Positions 49,034-57,442 of a stretch of DNA of 64,000 bases are shown piece after piece. Within the stretch, counting starts at the first letter, position 1; the number at the start of each line of letters is the position of its first letter. A program made the position numbers and the translations under genes. The notes below the pieces were generated by a model. It ran no database searches, was not told where the DNA came from, and saw only the letters and a program-made list of their open reading frames with translations. Source of the stretch: Methanosphaera sp. WGK6 (GTDB lineage: Archaea; Methanobacteriota; Methanobacteria; Methanobacteriales; Methanobacteriaceae); the NCBI RefSeq assembly GCF_001729965.1, contig NZ_JRWK01000006.1, forward strand, positions 1 through 64,000, written 5' to 3'.

Positions 49034-49732
49034 ATTAAAGCAGTTGTTTTATTTTCAGGAGGTAAAGATAGTACAATGGCGGTATACCATGCTCAAAGAA
49101 ATGGTGATGAAATCTATGCACTATTAACAATGGTTTCTCGTAATGCTGAATCTTACATGTTTCATGTGCCTGCTATACATATGGTGGATTATTGTTCTGC
49201 AGCAATGGAAATTCCTGTTATTGATGTATTAACTGATGGAATAAAAGAAGAAGAATTAAATGATTTAGAAAATATGTTGACTAGATTAAAAGATAAGGGA
49301 ATAGAAGTAGTATATACTGGAGCTCTTGAATCTGAATATCAAAGGTCACGTATTGATAAAATATGTGAAAAATTATCTTTAAAATCAATATCACCAATGT
49401 GGCATCAAAATCCAATAGATTATATGAATGAAATAGTTGATTTAGGTTTCGAAGTGATTTTAACTGGCGTGTCTGCTTATGGGTTAGATAAGAATTGGTT
49501 AGGGCGTAAAATAACAAAAGAGGCTATTGATGAATTAATAACTCTTAATAAAAAATATGGTATTCATCCAGCTTTTGAAGGTGGGGAAGCTGAAACATTA
49601 GTTTTAGATGCACCAATGTATGATAGAAGGATAGTTATTGATGATGTAGAAATTGATTGGCATGTTGATAGTGGAACATATATTATAAAAGAAGCCCATC
49701 TTGAAGAAAAATATGATTATAGTATAGAATAA
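49034..49732 (+). CDS. Diphthine--ammonia ligase-like PP-loop protein (ATT start)
   Basis: The 232-residue product starts (I/M)KAVVLFSGGKDSTMAVYHAQ, the PP-loop of the Dph6/alpha-hydrolase family, and has ECxx-like EGGEAETLVLDAPMYD near residue 180, a typical Dph6 segment. Dph6 amidates diphthine on elongation factor 2. An ATG at 49076 would cut the PP-loop off; no ATG, GTG or TTG lies upstream in frame because TAA is at 49022. The only start in the right place is ATT at 49034, preceded by a perfect AGGTGAT with three bases between. The same context, AGGTGATTATATGAAAGC, precedes the gene at 44781, where ATG is used. Confidence 0.85.
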   Translation: MKAVVLFSGGKDSTMAVYHAQRNGDEIYALLTMVSRNAESYMFHVPAIHMVDYCSAAMEIPVIDVLTDGIKEEELNDLENMLTRLKDKGIEVVYTGALESEYQRSRIDKICEKLSLKSISPMWHQNPIDYMNEIVDLGFEVILTGVSAYGLDKNWLGRKITKEAIDELITLNKKYGIHPAFEGGEAETLVLDAPMYDRRIVIDDVEIDWHVDSGTYIIKEAHLEEKYDYSIE

Positions 49733-49770
49733 AGTCTATACCTTTTTTTTATTCATTATTTTAGAAAAAA

Positions 49771-50193
49771 TTAGTTTATAATCCAATGTATTACATCATC
49801 TGGATTCATAGTTTTTATTGTAACTTCAATATCTCCAAGAGTAGATATATCTTCATCACTCATATGAAATTTATTATGATATGCTGCTTGTTTATTTACA
49901 TAGAATTTTAGGGAGTTTTCTGTCTTGTTTTTATTAAGTATATTACTAGCAACTTCTGTGATTTCATTAGATTTAATTAATGAACTAATTGTATTAAGTA
50001 AATAAATATCACCACTAATGCTAAGATATTCATCGTTTATTTTGTCTGTTATTATTAGATCTATTGCTTTTTTTGCGGTTGTTATATTTTTTATACTGCT
50101 TTTTACTTTGTTTAGGTCTTCTGTTGGATTTACCTTTGCTTTTATTCTTACTTTTGTTTGATTTTCTGAAATTATTTTTTGGTTTGATTTCAT
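49771..50193 (-). CDS. UPF0201 family RNA-binding-like protein
   Basis: The 140-residue product fits the archaeal UPF0201 family (VRIKAKVNPTEDLNKVKSSI start and IEVTIKTMNPDDVIHWI end), which is associated with the exosome gene neighbourhood and with UPF0200 kinases. In some archaea the two are fused in one polypeptide. Here the ATG lies inside the 3' end of the UPF0200 gene, in another frame, and the two overlap by 164 bases. TAA lies immediately before the ATG. The role is unknown; nucleic-acid binding is suggested by family context. Confidence 0.8.
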   Translation of the reverse strand: MKSNQKIISENQTKVRIKAKVNPTEDLNKVKSSIKNITTAKKAIDLIITDKINDEYLSISGDIYLLNTISSLIKSNEITEVASNILNKNKTENSLKFYVNKQAAYHNKFHMSDEDISTLGDIEVTIKTMNPDDVIHWIIN

Positions 50194-50809
50194 TTATAAT
50201 CAGAGCTCTCACACTATTTTTAAATATTTGTATTGGTCCTTCATTTATGAGCATATAATCTGCTAGTGAGATAACATTACCTATACCAAATTTTAGTTCA
50301 CGTCTATCTCTTTCAAGAAATGTTTTATAATCATCAGAATCATCACTTCTTTTTCTTCGTTTGAGTCTATTAAATCGTGATTCTTGATTAGAATGTATTG
50401 CAATTATTTTGAAATTCTTAAAATATCTTTTAAAATATTTGACTTCATAAGAACTTCTAATTCCTTCAATTATATATATGTCTTGTTCTATTTTCCTGAA
50501 TTTTGTAGGAACAGGCTTATTTTTATTATGATTGTTATGTGTTTTATATATTTTTTTAACAGTTGTTTTCTTATTATTTCTATTTTTGGAGTGATTTAAT
50601 ATTTTTTTAACACATCTATCTGCTACAACATTGTTTCCATATTTTTTTCTTAAATTAATTGCTGCAGCACCTGTTGTACAGTTATTTTTCTCCGCTTCTT
50701 CGCGTATAACATCACCCATACTTATTGTATGTATGCCTTCTTTTTTAGCAATACGTGATATTATACTTTTACCTGAACCAGGAAGGCCTGTTACTCCATA
50801 GACTTTCAA
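50030..50809 (-). CDS. UPF0200 family P-loop nucleotide kinase with a basic tail
   Basis: The product begins VYGVTGLPGSGKSIISRIAKK (P-loop at residues 8-15) and contains IIEGIRSSYEVKYFK, RSDDSDDYKTFLERDRRELKFGIGNVISLADYMLINEG (in parts), all standard for UPF0200. About residues 70-103 are an unusual Lys/Asn-rich insertion (NHSKNRNNKKTTVKKI..). After the normal end at about residue 205 the frame runs on for another 50 residues of Lys/Asn/Ser/Arg-rich low complexity, translated from the same bases as the UPF0201 start in a different frame. The substrate may be a nucleotide or dephospho-CoA-like compound; not established. Confidence 0.8.
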   Translation of the reverse strand: MKVYGVTGLPGSGKSIISRIAKKEGIHTISMGDVIREEAEKNNCTTGAAAINLRKKYGNNVVADRCVKKILNHSKNRNNKKTTVKKIYKTHNNHNKNKPVPTKFRKIEQDIYIIEGIRSSYEVKYFKRYFKNFKIIAIHSNQESRFNRLKRRKRSDDSDDYKTFLERDRRELKFGIGNVISLADYMLINEGPIQIFKNSVRALIINEIKPKNNFRKSNKSKNKSKGKSNRRPKQSKKQYKKYNNRKKSNRSNNNRQNKR

Positions 50810-50830
50810 GTTAATTAACTCCGTGATATT

Positions 50831-51571
50831 TTATTCAAATCTTTTTATTATATCTTGAATTGCATTATTTAAGTTTATTTTATTATCAAAGTTATCTATT
50901 TTTTCTTGAAGATTCTTCTTATCATAATCTATGTATTTATTTATTGATGTAATTATAGCAGGCATTGCGCGTACAATATTATCTACTATTGTTACTGTAG
51001 AGGTCTGTGCAGTTCTAGATAATGGGTTTAAATCAATATTAATAATATTCTTATTAAGAGCACTTAGTTTCTCTGCTCTATCACCATCTTCAAGGGGTAT
51101 GAATACTAAATCAGCTTTTCTAATTCCTTCTATACTCACAGGTGATCTTGGACCATTCAGGTTAGGTGTATCTATAAAATCATCATCGTCAGTACCAAGT
51201 AATTCTTTAACACCTAAATTATTGTATACTTTTTCAATATTTCTAATTCTTTCAGGTGTTCTGTAATATAAGTTGATTTCAACAGGAATATCTAATAATT
51301 TAGATAATTCTGCTACTTCTTTAGATACTAGTGCAGTAGTATTACCATTCACTGATAAAACAGGGTTTTTACTTGTTAAAAAATAACATGCTGCTATATC
51401 AATTGTATTTTGTGAATTAGGGGTGGTTTTTTCACCAATTAAATAATCAAAGGTTTCACCTCTACCATGAGCAATCATACCTGAATCTGCTAGAATTCCT
51501 TGTTTGTGTGCTTTTACTATTTTATCCCTATATACTAATGATTGATATCTTGGATGATCTTTATTTAACAT
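50831..51571 (-). CDS. 4-Phosphopantoate--beta-alanine ligase
   Basis: The 246-residue product matches archaeal phosphopantothenate synthetase: HPRYQSLVYRDKIVKAH start, AHGRGETFDYLIGE near residue 34-47 and DLNPLSRTAQTSTVTIVDNIVRAMP. In archaea this ATP-dependent ligase replaces the bacterial pantothenate synthetase/kinase pair and joins 4-phosphopantoate with beta-alanine on the way to CoA. Its partner pantoate kinase is not in the window. It is 21 bp upstream of the UPF0200 gene, so the three genes probably form a transcript. Confidence 0.9.
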   Translation of the reverse strand: MLNKDHPRYQSLVYRDKIVKAHKQGILADSGMIAHGRGETFDYLIGEKTTPNSQNTIDIAACYFLTSKNPVLSVNGNTTALVSKEVAELSKLLDIPVEINLYYRTPERIRNIEKVYNNLGVKELLGTDDDDFIDTPNLNGPRSPVSIEGIRKADLVFIPLEDGDRAEKLSALNKNIINIDLNPLSRTAQTSTVTIVDNIVRAMPAIITSINKYIDYDKKNLQEKIDNFDNKINLNNAIQDIIKRFE

Positions 51572-51694
51572 ATATATAAAATTAGTTTTTCTTAATATTT
51601 AGAAGTTAGTATTATAAAATCAGTTAACTATAAAATAAGTAGTTTAATTTAAAATTCTGTATATTCTTTAAAAAAAGAAAAGGTAGATTAGAAG

Positions 51695-53026
51695 CTATCG
51701 TCTATTTTTTTTATTTTTTTCAGCTTCTTCTCTTGCAATAGTTTTTCTACCTTTTTTCTTATTTTTCTTAGGTTTATTGGTCTTTGTTTTTCCAGACATC
51801 ATTTGTTTTTTAGGACTTTTAACAAGGAATGTTTCCATGTAATCTGCAAATACTGGTCTTGTTATAAATATACCTACAATAACACCTACAACAGTTGTTA
51901 CTGCAAAACCAGTAAGCATACCAATACCTGTAGCACCTCTTGAAAATCCAATATAAGCTAAAGGTAACATTGCAGCAATTAAAGTACCTGCTGAAGCATA
52001 TACTATGAAGAATGCATCTTTAATTCTTGTTTTAACAATATTTTTTCTATTACTTCTATCTTGTCTTGCAAGTACTTCATCAGTCATAACAATCTGGTCA
52101 TCTACACCAGTACCAATCGATGCAATTATACCTGCAATTGCTGCTAAATCTAAATTCCAGTGTGTTACAGCTGCAAATCCTAAAATAATAACTAATTCTG
52201 ATAAACTAGTTACTATGATTGGTACAATAAGGGATGGTGATTTATATTTAATAGTTACAACTATTACAATAGCAATTAATGCTAGTACACCTGCAATTAA
52301 TGCACCTGTTTCAAATTGAGAACCAAGTTCTGCTGATACACTATTAACTCCACTAATTGAAAGTTTCACTGGTAATGCACCTGATTCAAGAACAGTGTGG
52401 ATATCTGTTGCTTTTTCTTGAGCTTCTTCTTTTGATTGTTCTCCACCAGATACTTCTATTTCTGTTGAACCTACACCATTAGCTAATCCAGCATCTAGTT
52501 GTGGTGATGAGATAAGTTCATCATCAAGGTACATTTCTACTGAAGCTCCTGCTTGTCCTTTAGCTACTTCTGCGAATTTATTTGCTGCTTCTGTAGATAC
52601 TGTAAATGGTACTTTCCATTGTGTACCTGTTACTTCTGCTGCAGATACACTAGTAATATCTGAACCACTAAGGGCTGTTTCACCATTTATTTTTGCTTCA
52701 AATTTACCAGGAGTACTAATAATATTTTTAACTTCTTCTGGTTGAATACCTGCTATTTCAACAATAACATCTTGGTCTCCACTTTGTCTTACTTTAACAT
52801 CACTAATACCAAATGCATTTAATCTTTTATCAAGTACTGCAGTTACTGTGGTCATAGTATCTTGATCAACAGGTTCTTCTAGGTGAAGTTGTATCATAGA
52901 ACCTCCTGCAAGATCTAGTCCTTCTTGAAGACCAAATCCTGCTACTGCAGCTACACTAGCAATAAGAAGTACTATTAAAATTATTGTTCGTGGTCTTTTT
53001 AAGAATTGTCTAGTAGCTTCTTTAAT
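51695..53026 (-). CDS. secD: Protein-export membrane protein SecD
   Basis: SecD helps proton-driven export after SecYEG. The 443-residue product has six membrane helices, a large extracytoplasmic domain between helices 1 and 2, and the family motifs [16 protein letters not shown] near the start and [16 protein letters not shown] in helix 4. The tail is basic ([16 protein letters not shown]). The start is ambiguous: GTG at 53035 lies inside the GAGGTGG ribosome-like site, while ATT at 53026 is six bases after GAGGTG and overlaps the secF stop by one base. I list the ATT start. Confidence 0.9.
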   Translation of the reverse strand: MKEATRQFLKRPRTIILIVLLIASVAAVAGFGLQEGLDLAGGSMIQLHLEEPVDQDTMTTVTAVLDKRLNAFGISDVKVRQSGDQDVIVEIAGIQPEEVKNIISTPGKFEAKINGETALSGSDITSVSAAEVTGTQWKVPFTVSTEAANKFAEVAKGQAGASVEMYLDDELISSPQLDAGLANGVGSTEIEVSGGEQSKEEAQEKATDIHTVLESGALPVKLSISGVNSVSAELGSQFETGALIAGVLALIAIVIVVTIKYKSPSLIVPIIVTSLSELVIILGFAAVTHWNLDLAAIAGIIASIGTGVDDQIVMTDEVLARQDRSNRKNIVKTRIKDAFFIVYASAGTLIAAMLPLAYIGFSRGATGIGMLTGFAVTTVVGVIVGIFITRPVFADYMETFLVKSPKKQMMSGKTKTNKPKKNKKKGRKTIAREEAEKNKKNRR

Positions 53027-53873
53027 TGTGACCACCTCGTTCCATGTGCCATTTAAGTATACCTAGGTTCATAAACCATGTGGATAATAAATCTGATATT
53101 AATCCCATGATAAGTACTGCAGATATATCTTCAAGTACTTGGGCTGTTGGAATAAATAATTTAACTACAACAAATAATACAATCATTGCAGCTAGAGCTG
53201 CAAATGTTAATGTAACACCTGTTTTTAACGCATCTTCTGCACGATCTTCTAAACTACCTTCTCTTCGTTTTAGTAAACGTGTAGTTAGAAGAATATCTGT
53301 ATCTACTCCATACCCTATAAGCATTAATAATGCACCTACACTTGCAATTGATAAAGGTATTCCAAATAATGACATACTACCAACTGCTACAGATAAGTTA
53401 CATACTGCAGATAATATAATAGCTACTGATGGAACTAAATCTCTAAATACATAGAATACAGTTCCAGCCATAAATATAAATGCAAATAATAATGCATAAA
53501 TAATTTGAGTCATTGCAGCATTACTAAGTAAAGCACCTACACTTCTGAAACTTAGAATGTTAAATTGAGTACTAAATAGTTCTTCAAAATTAACTTGGTC
53601 AACATCACCAGATATTGTGATAATTGCAGTATTATCTGAAAGTGATGTTTCAACATCAGTTACACCTAATCCATTTTGGACTGTATTTGTAATTTCAGTT
53701 TCAGTCATAGGTTGTTTTAGTTCCACTGTGACTAAGGTACCTCCTTTTAAATCTATGCCTTCATTTAATCCAAAGACACCTAGATATAAAAGGGAAAGTA
53801 TCATTAAAATTATTGGAATTAAAATCAGTGGTTTATGAGATTGGCGTGTAATATAATTAACTATATTTACCAT
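53022..53873 (-). CDS. secF: Protein-export membrane protein SecF
   Basis: The 283-residue product has the SecF layout: one N-terminal helix, a short extracytoplasmic domain, then five helices with [21 protein letters not shown], the DTD variant of the family motif D(x)DIVxx[20 protein letters not shown] near the start is the conserved first-loop motif. It is translated upstream of secD and overlaps it slightly, forming a secF-secD operon as in other euryarchaea. The 684-bp gap upstream carries a palindrome but no gene. Confidence 0.93.
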   Translation of the reverse strand: MVNIVNYITRQSHKPLILIPIILMILSLLYLGVFGLNEGIDLKGGTLVTVELKQPMTETEITNTVQNGLGVTDVETSLSDNTAIITISGDVDQVNFEELFSTQFNILSFRSVGALLSNAAMTQIIYALLFAFIFMAGTVFYVFRDLVPSVAIILSAVCNLSVAVGSMSLFGIPLSIASVGALLMLIGYGVDTDILLTTRLLKRREGSLEDRAEDALKTGVTLTFAALAAMIVLFVVVKLFIPTAQVLEDISAVLIMGLISDLLSTWFMNLGILKWHMERGGHN

Positions 53874-54556
53874 TATTTATCTCCATTTAATGATTTTAAT
53901 TTTGTATGTTTCCAAAATTATTGTTTTTTGGATAATTTATTATAATTTTAATTATATTTTTAAAGATATATAAAATTAAATATAGTTTTTTTAAAGAATT
54001 ATTTAATTAAGTTTTTTTTTAAATTAGATAAAATGTGTTAACTCTATTGAATTCATAGAATTCATTTTTAGATATATTTAACTGCTTATTTTATTTGTTG
54101 GAGTTATATAGTTTATTTTAGGGTTATTATTTAATTATTATCTATCTTGTTGTAGAAATTCAACTGATTAAATTAAAGTATATATATTTTTTATTATAAA
54201 ACTTATAATGAATGTCAGTCAAAACTACTTTTTGAATTTTAAGAGTAATACTGATTCTATTTAAATCATTGCATCTCCTTTATTTCAGTTAGTTCACATT
54301 TAAAATAAAATTTAACATGTAAAATGACTCATAATTCTTAAAATGAAGTTCGTAATTAAACAATATATAAATATTTAGAATAAATTATATTAGTTTATAA
54401 TATTTTATATTATAATAAATATACAAAATACTATTAAAAAAACTAGTGGAACTAATTGTGAGTTATCTTCAAAAATTATGAAATAGTATTACATATGGAC
54501 TTTTGACTATGACTCTAATAAATTAATTTAATAATATAAAAAAGGGGTGGGTAGAA
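53874..54556. other. 683-bp non-coding gap between secF and the Mur-like gene
   Basis: No reading frame with a start and ribosome site is visible; the longest candidates are below 20 codons. The region should hold the divergent promoters of secF (minus) and the Mur-like ligase (plus). A palindrome TGAATTC-ATA-GAATTCA lies at 54048-54064. No RNA gene could be supported. Confidence 0.5.
54048..54064. promoter_or_regulatory. Perfect inverted repeat TGAATTC-ATA-GAATTCA
   Basis: A 7-bp perfect inverted repeat with the spacer ATA, 175-191 bp upstream of secF and about 490 bp upstream of the Mur-like gene. The spacer equals that of the palindromes upstream of the histone gene, but the arms differ. 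Possible operator; regulator unknown. Confidence 0.35.
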
Positions 54557-55990
54557 ATTAGTAAAACTGTTAAATATAGATTATCTAAGTTAATGGGTAA
54601 ATTTACTTATAATTTATTTAAAATATTACCTACTGGTGGTAAATCATATCCTGGATATGTCTTTCTAAAATATGCTGGTATTAATCATTTAAGTGATTTA
54701 GCAGATGATCAATTACAAAACGGTTCTATATTAATAACTGGAACTAATGGTAAAACAACAACCACAACAATGATTATTGATCTTCTATCTAATGATACAA
54801 ATATTTCAAAAAGCGTAGATAATAACACAGTTTATGCATTAACAACATCATTACTTTCAAAAAAATCAAATATTGGTGTATTTGAATATGGTATACGAGA
54901 TATTAAACATGGACAACCAGATAAAGTTCAAAAATATCTTAAACCTAATGGAGTAATCTATACTAATATTTCTAGAGAACATACACAAGTATTAGGAGTT
55001 AAAAATTCATTCAATGACTATATAAAAGCAAAAACATTATTATCACAAGAAATGAAAGATGGTCTTGCAGTAGTAAATGCAGATGATCCAAATACTTGTT
55101 ATATTGGTCAAAATAAAGAAAATGATCTTCATGTAATATATTATGGTATTTGTACAGAACATGTGAAAGATATTTTTGTTCCAGAAACAATTCAATGTCC
55201 AAGTTGTGGTAAAACATTAAAATATACTCATAACTATGTAAATCAAAGAGGAATATATTTCTGTGATTGTGGATTTAGTCGAAATAAACCTGATGTATGT
55301 TTAACTAACTTTAAAATAGATGAAAATAATATGAATCTAAGTGTTGAAGGTAATGTATACAATTACACAGTCAAAAAAGATGTATCATTTAATGTAAGTT
55401 TTAAATTACCTTTATTTGGTGTGTATAATGTATATAATGTATTAGCATCAATAACGGCATATTCCTGTTTTACACCACTACCTGAAAATATAGAAGTAAA
55501 TGTTGAAAATTATTTTAATTCATTGGATTTTACAATATTACCTCCAGGACGTTTTGAAATATTTGAAATTCCTGGTAAAATAATAGGTATTGGTCAAGGA
55601 GATAATGGTGATGCTTTGAAAGTAAATTCAACATTTATGAAAGATATAATTTCAGAAAATAATTTTGAATTTATATATTGTACTCCTGATGAACATGAAG
55701 AAGAAATCTTTGAAGACCATTTAAATACATTAAAACAATTAAATCCATCAAAAATCACAGTAGTTCCTGGAAGAGTATCAGTAAAAGCAGCAGAAAATTA
55801 TTTTAATCAAATTAAATTACTAAATACAAATGTAGAATTCAGTGCGATAGACTATAATTTTGAAAAAAGAATTACAGGAATTATGGATTTAATTGAAAAA
55901 TCAGAATATAAATATATAATTGTCACTGGTTGTGGTGAAGAACAAGTTGTATGGAATCAAATTAAGAATAGGTTAAAAGAAAAATACTAA
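54557..55990 (+). CDS. Mur ligase-family protein with zinc ribbon (MurT-like; possible pseudomurein ligase)
   Basis: The product (477 residues from ATT 54557, or 465 from ATG 54593) has a Mur ligase central ATPase with ILITGTNGKTTTTTMI (P-loop) and EYGIRDIKHGQ, then a zinc ribbon CPSCGKTLKY..CDCGF, as in MurT, and the LPPGRFEIFEIPGK segment followed by a C-terminal ligase domain. Methanobacteriales make pseudomurein with Mur-like peptide ligases; this protein may be one, or MurT-like as an amidotransferase subunit, but no GatD-like partner is adjacent. The ribosome-like GGGGTGGG lies 41 bases before the ATG but seven before ATT, so ATT is preferred. It is monocistronic. Confidence 0.8.
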   Translation: MSKTVKYRLSKLMGKFTYNLFKILPTGGKSYPGYVFLKYAGINHLSDLADDQLQNGSILITGTNGKTTTTTMIIDLLSNDTNISKSVDNNTVYALTTSLLSKKSNIGVFEYGIRDIKHGQPDKVQKYLKPNGVIYTNISREHTQVLGVKNSFNDYIKAKTLLSQEMKDGLAVVNADDPNTCYIGQNKENDLHVIYYGICTEHVKDIFVPETIQCPSCGKTLKYTHNYVNQRGIYFCDCGFSRNKPDVCLTNFKIDENNMNLSVEGNVYNYTVKKDVSFNVSFKLPLFGVYNVYNVLASITAYSCFTPLPENIEVNVENYFNSLDFTILPPGRFEIFEIPGKIIGIGQGDNGDALKVNSTFMKDIISENNFEFIYCTPDEHEEEIFEDHLNTLKQLNPSKITVVPGRVSVKAAENYFNQIKLLNTNVEFSAIDYNFEKRITGIMDLIEKSEYKYIIVTGCGEEQVVWNQIKNRLKEKY

Positions 55991-56031
55991 ATTTTTCTAA
56001 TTCTATTTTTTATATTTTTTTTAATAATTAA

Positions 56032-56520
56032 TCATAGATATAAATCTAAATCTAATTCATAGATTACCCGTAATGTAGATTTTATTATATCCTCTTTAGA
56101 TTTATCATTAACTCTTATAATAAATGCATTAATTATTCTTCCACCTTTAAGTTCAATACTTTTTTTCATTTCATTTAACACACTATGACCCTGAGTGGTA
56201 TGTGTTGTAGTAAATATGATAACATCTTTATTTTTAAAATTACAATTTTCAATAAGGGTTAATATTGCAGGGGAAGGATTACCTAGTATTGTTGGAGTTC
56301 CTATTAATATGAGATTATATTTTTCTAAATCTATTACTTCTGGATTAATGTCTGTTTTTTTAGATCGTAATGCATTATAATTATTTCGTATATTATTAAA
56401 AAATCCTTTTTTTATATTTAAATCTTTTATTTCAATACAATCTGCATTCACACGATTAGCTAGAAATTCTGAAACAATTTTGGTTTTATTATTTGTTGAA
56501 TATGTAACTAAAACAGCCAT
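56032..56520 (-). CDS. Flavodoxin-like protein 1
   Basis: A 162-residue flavodoxin-fold protein. The FMN phosphate loop TYSTNNKTK lies at residues 5-13, IGTPTILGNPSPAI near 73-87 and TTTHTTQGHSV near 105-115 match the isoalloxazine-contact loops. It carries electrons at low potential, or serves as a reductase partner (inference). Compared with the other two copies, residues 20-50 are more diverged. GGAG lies upstream of the ATG. It is the last of three related genes on this strand, 24 bp after the second. Confidence 0.8.
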   Translation of the reverse strand: MAVLVTYSTNNKTKIVSEFLANRVNADCIEIKDLNIKKGFFNNIRNNYNALRSKKTDINPEVIDLEKYNLILIGTPTILGNPSPAILTLIENCNFKNKDVIIFTTTHTTQGHSVLNEMKKSIELKGGRIINAFIIRVNDKSKEDIIKSTLRVIYELDLDLYL

Positions 56521-56544
56521 GTTTAATTAACTCCATTTATTAGT

Positions 56545-57012
56545 TTATACTAGATTAAATTCTTCTAATGCTAAAGTAGTATAATCAATGATATCTTCAT
56601 TAGTACCTATTGTTGGGACAGAAAAGCCACCTATGACATTACCATTATGTTTTTTTACTAGTTTTGCCATTCGTTTCATAGCAATATCTTCACCTATTTT
56701 TTTATAGGTATTAAATAAGATTACATTTTTATTTTTGAAATCTATATTATCTATAATTTTCTTTATAGCAGGAGTCATTGCACCAATCCATACAGGTGTT
56801 CCTATAAAAATTGTTTCATAATAATCAATATCTACTTTTCTAGGATTTATACTAGCTGAATCGATTACACTAGTAAACATATAGTCAAGTACACTTCGAT
56901 TTGTGGTAAAATCAGTTATTTCTTTTACATGTGAACCTAATGCTTCTTTTATTGTGTTTGCAACAGTTAGGGTTTTTCCTGTTCTTGAATAAAATATAAT
57001 TAAACTTCTCAT
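56545..57012 (-). CDS. Flavodoxin-like protein 2
   Basis: A 155-residue flavodoxin-fold protein with FYSRTGKTLTVAN as FMN phosphate loop (residues 6-18) and FIGTPVWIGAMTPAIKKI in the middle. The start MRSLIIFYSRT follows GGGGAGGAG; ATG 57015 and GTG 57018 just upstream are also in frame. The promoter must lie in the 420-bp spacer that holds the DtxR-like inverted repeats and a TATA-like element. Flavodoxins commonly replace ferredoxin when iron is short, which would fit metal-responsive control. Confidence 0.82.
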   Translation of the reverse strand: MRSLIIFYSRTGKTLTVANTIKEALGSHVKEITDFTTNRSVLDYMFTSVIDSASINPRKVDIDYYETIFIGTPVWIGAMTPAIKKIIDNIDFKNKNVILFNTYKKIGEDIAMKRMAKLVKKHNGNVIGGFSVPTIGTNEDIIDYTTLALEEFNLV

Positions 57013-57432
57013 CATCACTCCTCCCCGTTTAATGTATTATATTTTTTATTTTTTATTTCACTACTTTTTTTTTGAATTAATTTTCATATTGTTTCGTGTA
57101 TTAACAAACTATTAAAAAATGTATTTTATGTTTTCTAATAATTTTTATTTTAACTGTTTTTTCAACTCCTTTTTCAATGTTGTTAGTTATCTAGTATTAT
57201 TATTTGTTTTATCCAATTTAAATAATATTATTTAAAATTTTTAAATTAAATTTCAAGTTATTTTCAAAATTAAAAATATTTTATTTTATTTTTTTCTTCT
57301 ATCTTTAGTTATGCCTAAATTTATATATATATGTTTTTAGGATGGCCTAAAATAAAAGGGATTGTAATATTACATTACATATAATATAATTCATATGAAT
57401 AATAATAAAAAAATAGTAAAAAAAATGATTAA
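57013..57432. other. 420-bp spacer between flavodoxin genes 2 and 3
   Basis: No coding frame. It contains, from right to left on the minus strand, the T-rich terminator of flavodoxin 3, two 12-bp palindromes (TGTAATATTACA at 57363-57374 and ATTCATATGAAT at 57389-57400), two TTTAGG/CCTAAA inverted repeats and a TATA-like element at 57319-57331. The rest is T-rich. Confidence 0.55.
57304..57352. promoter_or_regulatory. TATA-like element flanked by two DtxR/IdeR-like inverted repeats
   Basis: TTTTAGG-ATGG-CCTAAAA (57335-57352) is a perfect 7-bp inverted repeat with a 4-bp spacer. A second, weaker one, TTTAG-TTATGC-CTAAA, spans 57304-57319; its centre is 32 bp away, near three helical turns. Between them lies TTTATATATATAT, a TATA-like stretch. 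TTAGG/CCTAA arms resemble DtxR/IdeR-type operators, which bind metal-loaded repressors. The promoter could serve flavodoxin 2 on the minus strand (leader near 280 nt), though the plus direction cannot be excluded. Confidence 0.5.
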
Positions 57433-57442
57433 TTAATCATTT
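57423..57442 (-). terminator. Perfect 20-bp palindrome plus T8 at the end of flavodoxin 3
   Basis: AAATGATTAA-TTAATCATTT overlaps the stop codon at 57433. On the minus strand a run of eight T overlaps the end of the palindrome, followed by ACTA and seven T. The stem is all AT except two pairs, but the T-tracts are strong. Confidence 0.5.

Noticed and set aside
54205-54275. Possible box C/D RNA in the secF/Mur-like spacer
   Set aside because: A CTGA-like D box is present but the C box does not match RUGAUGA, and guide length is not convincing.
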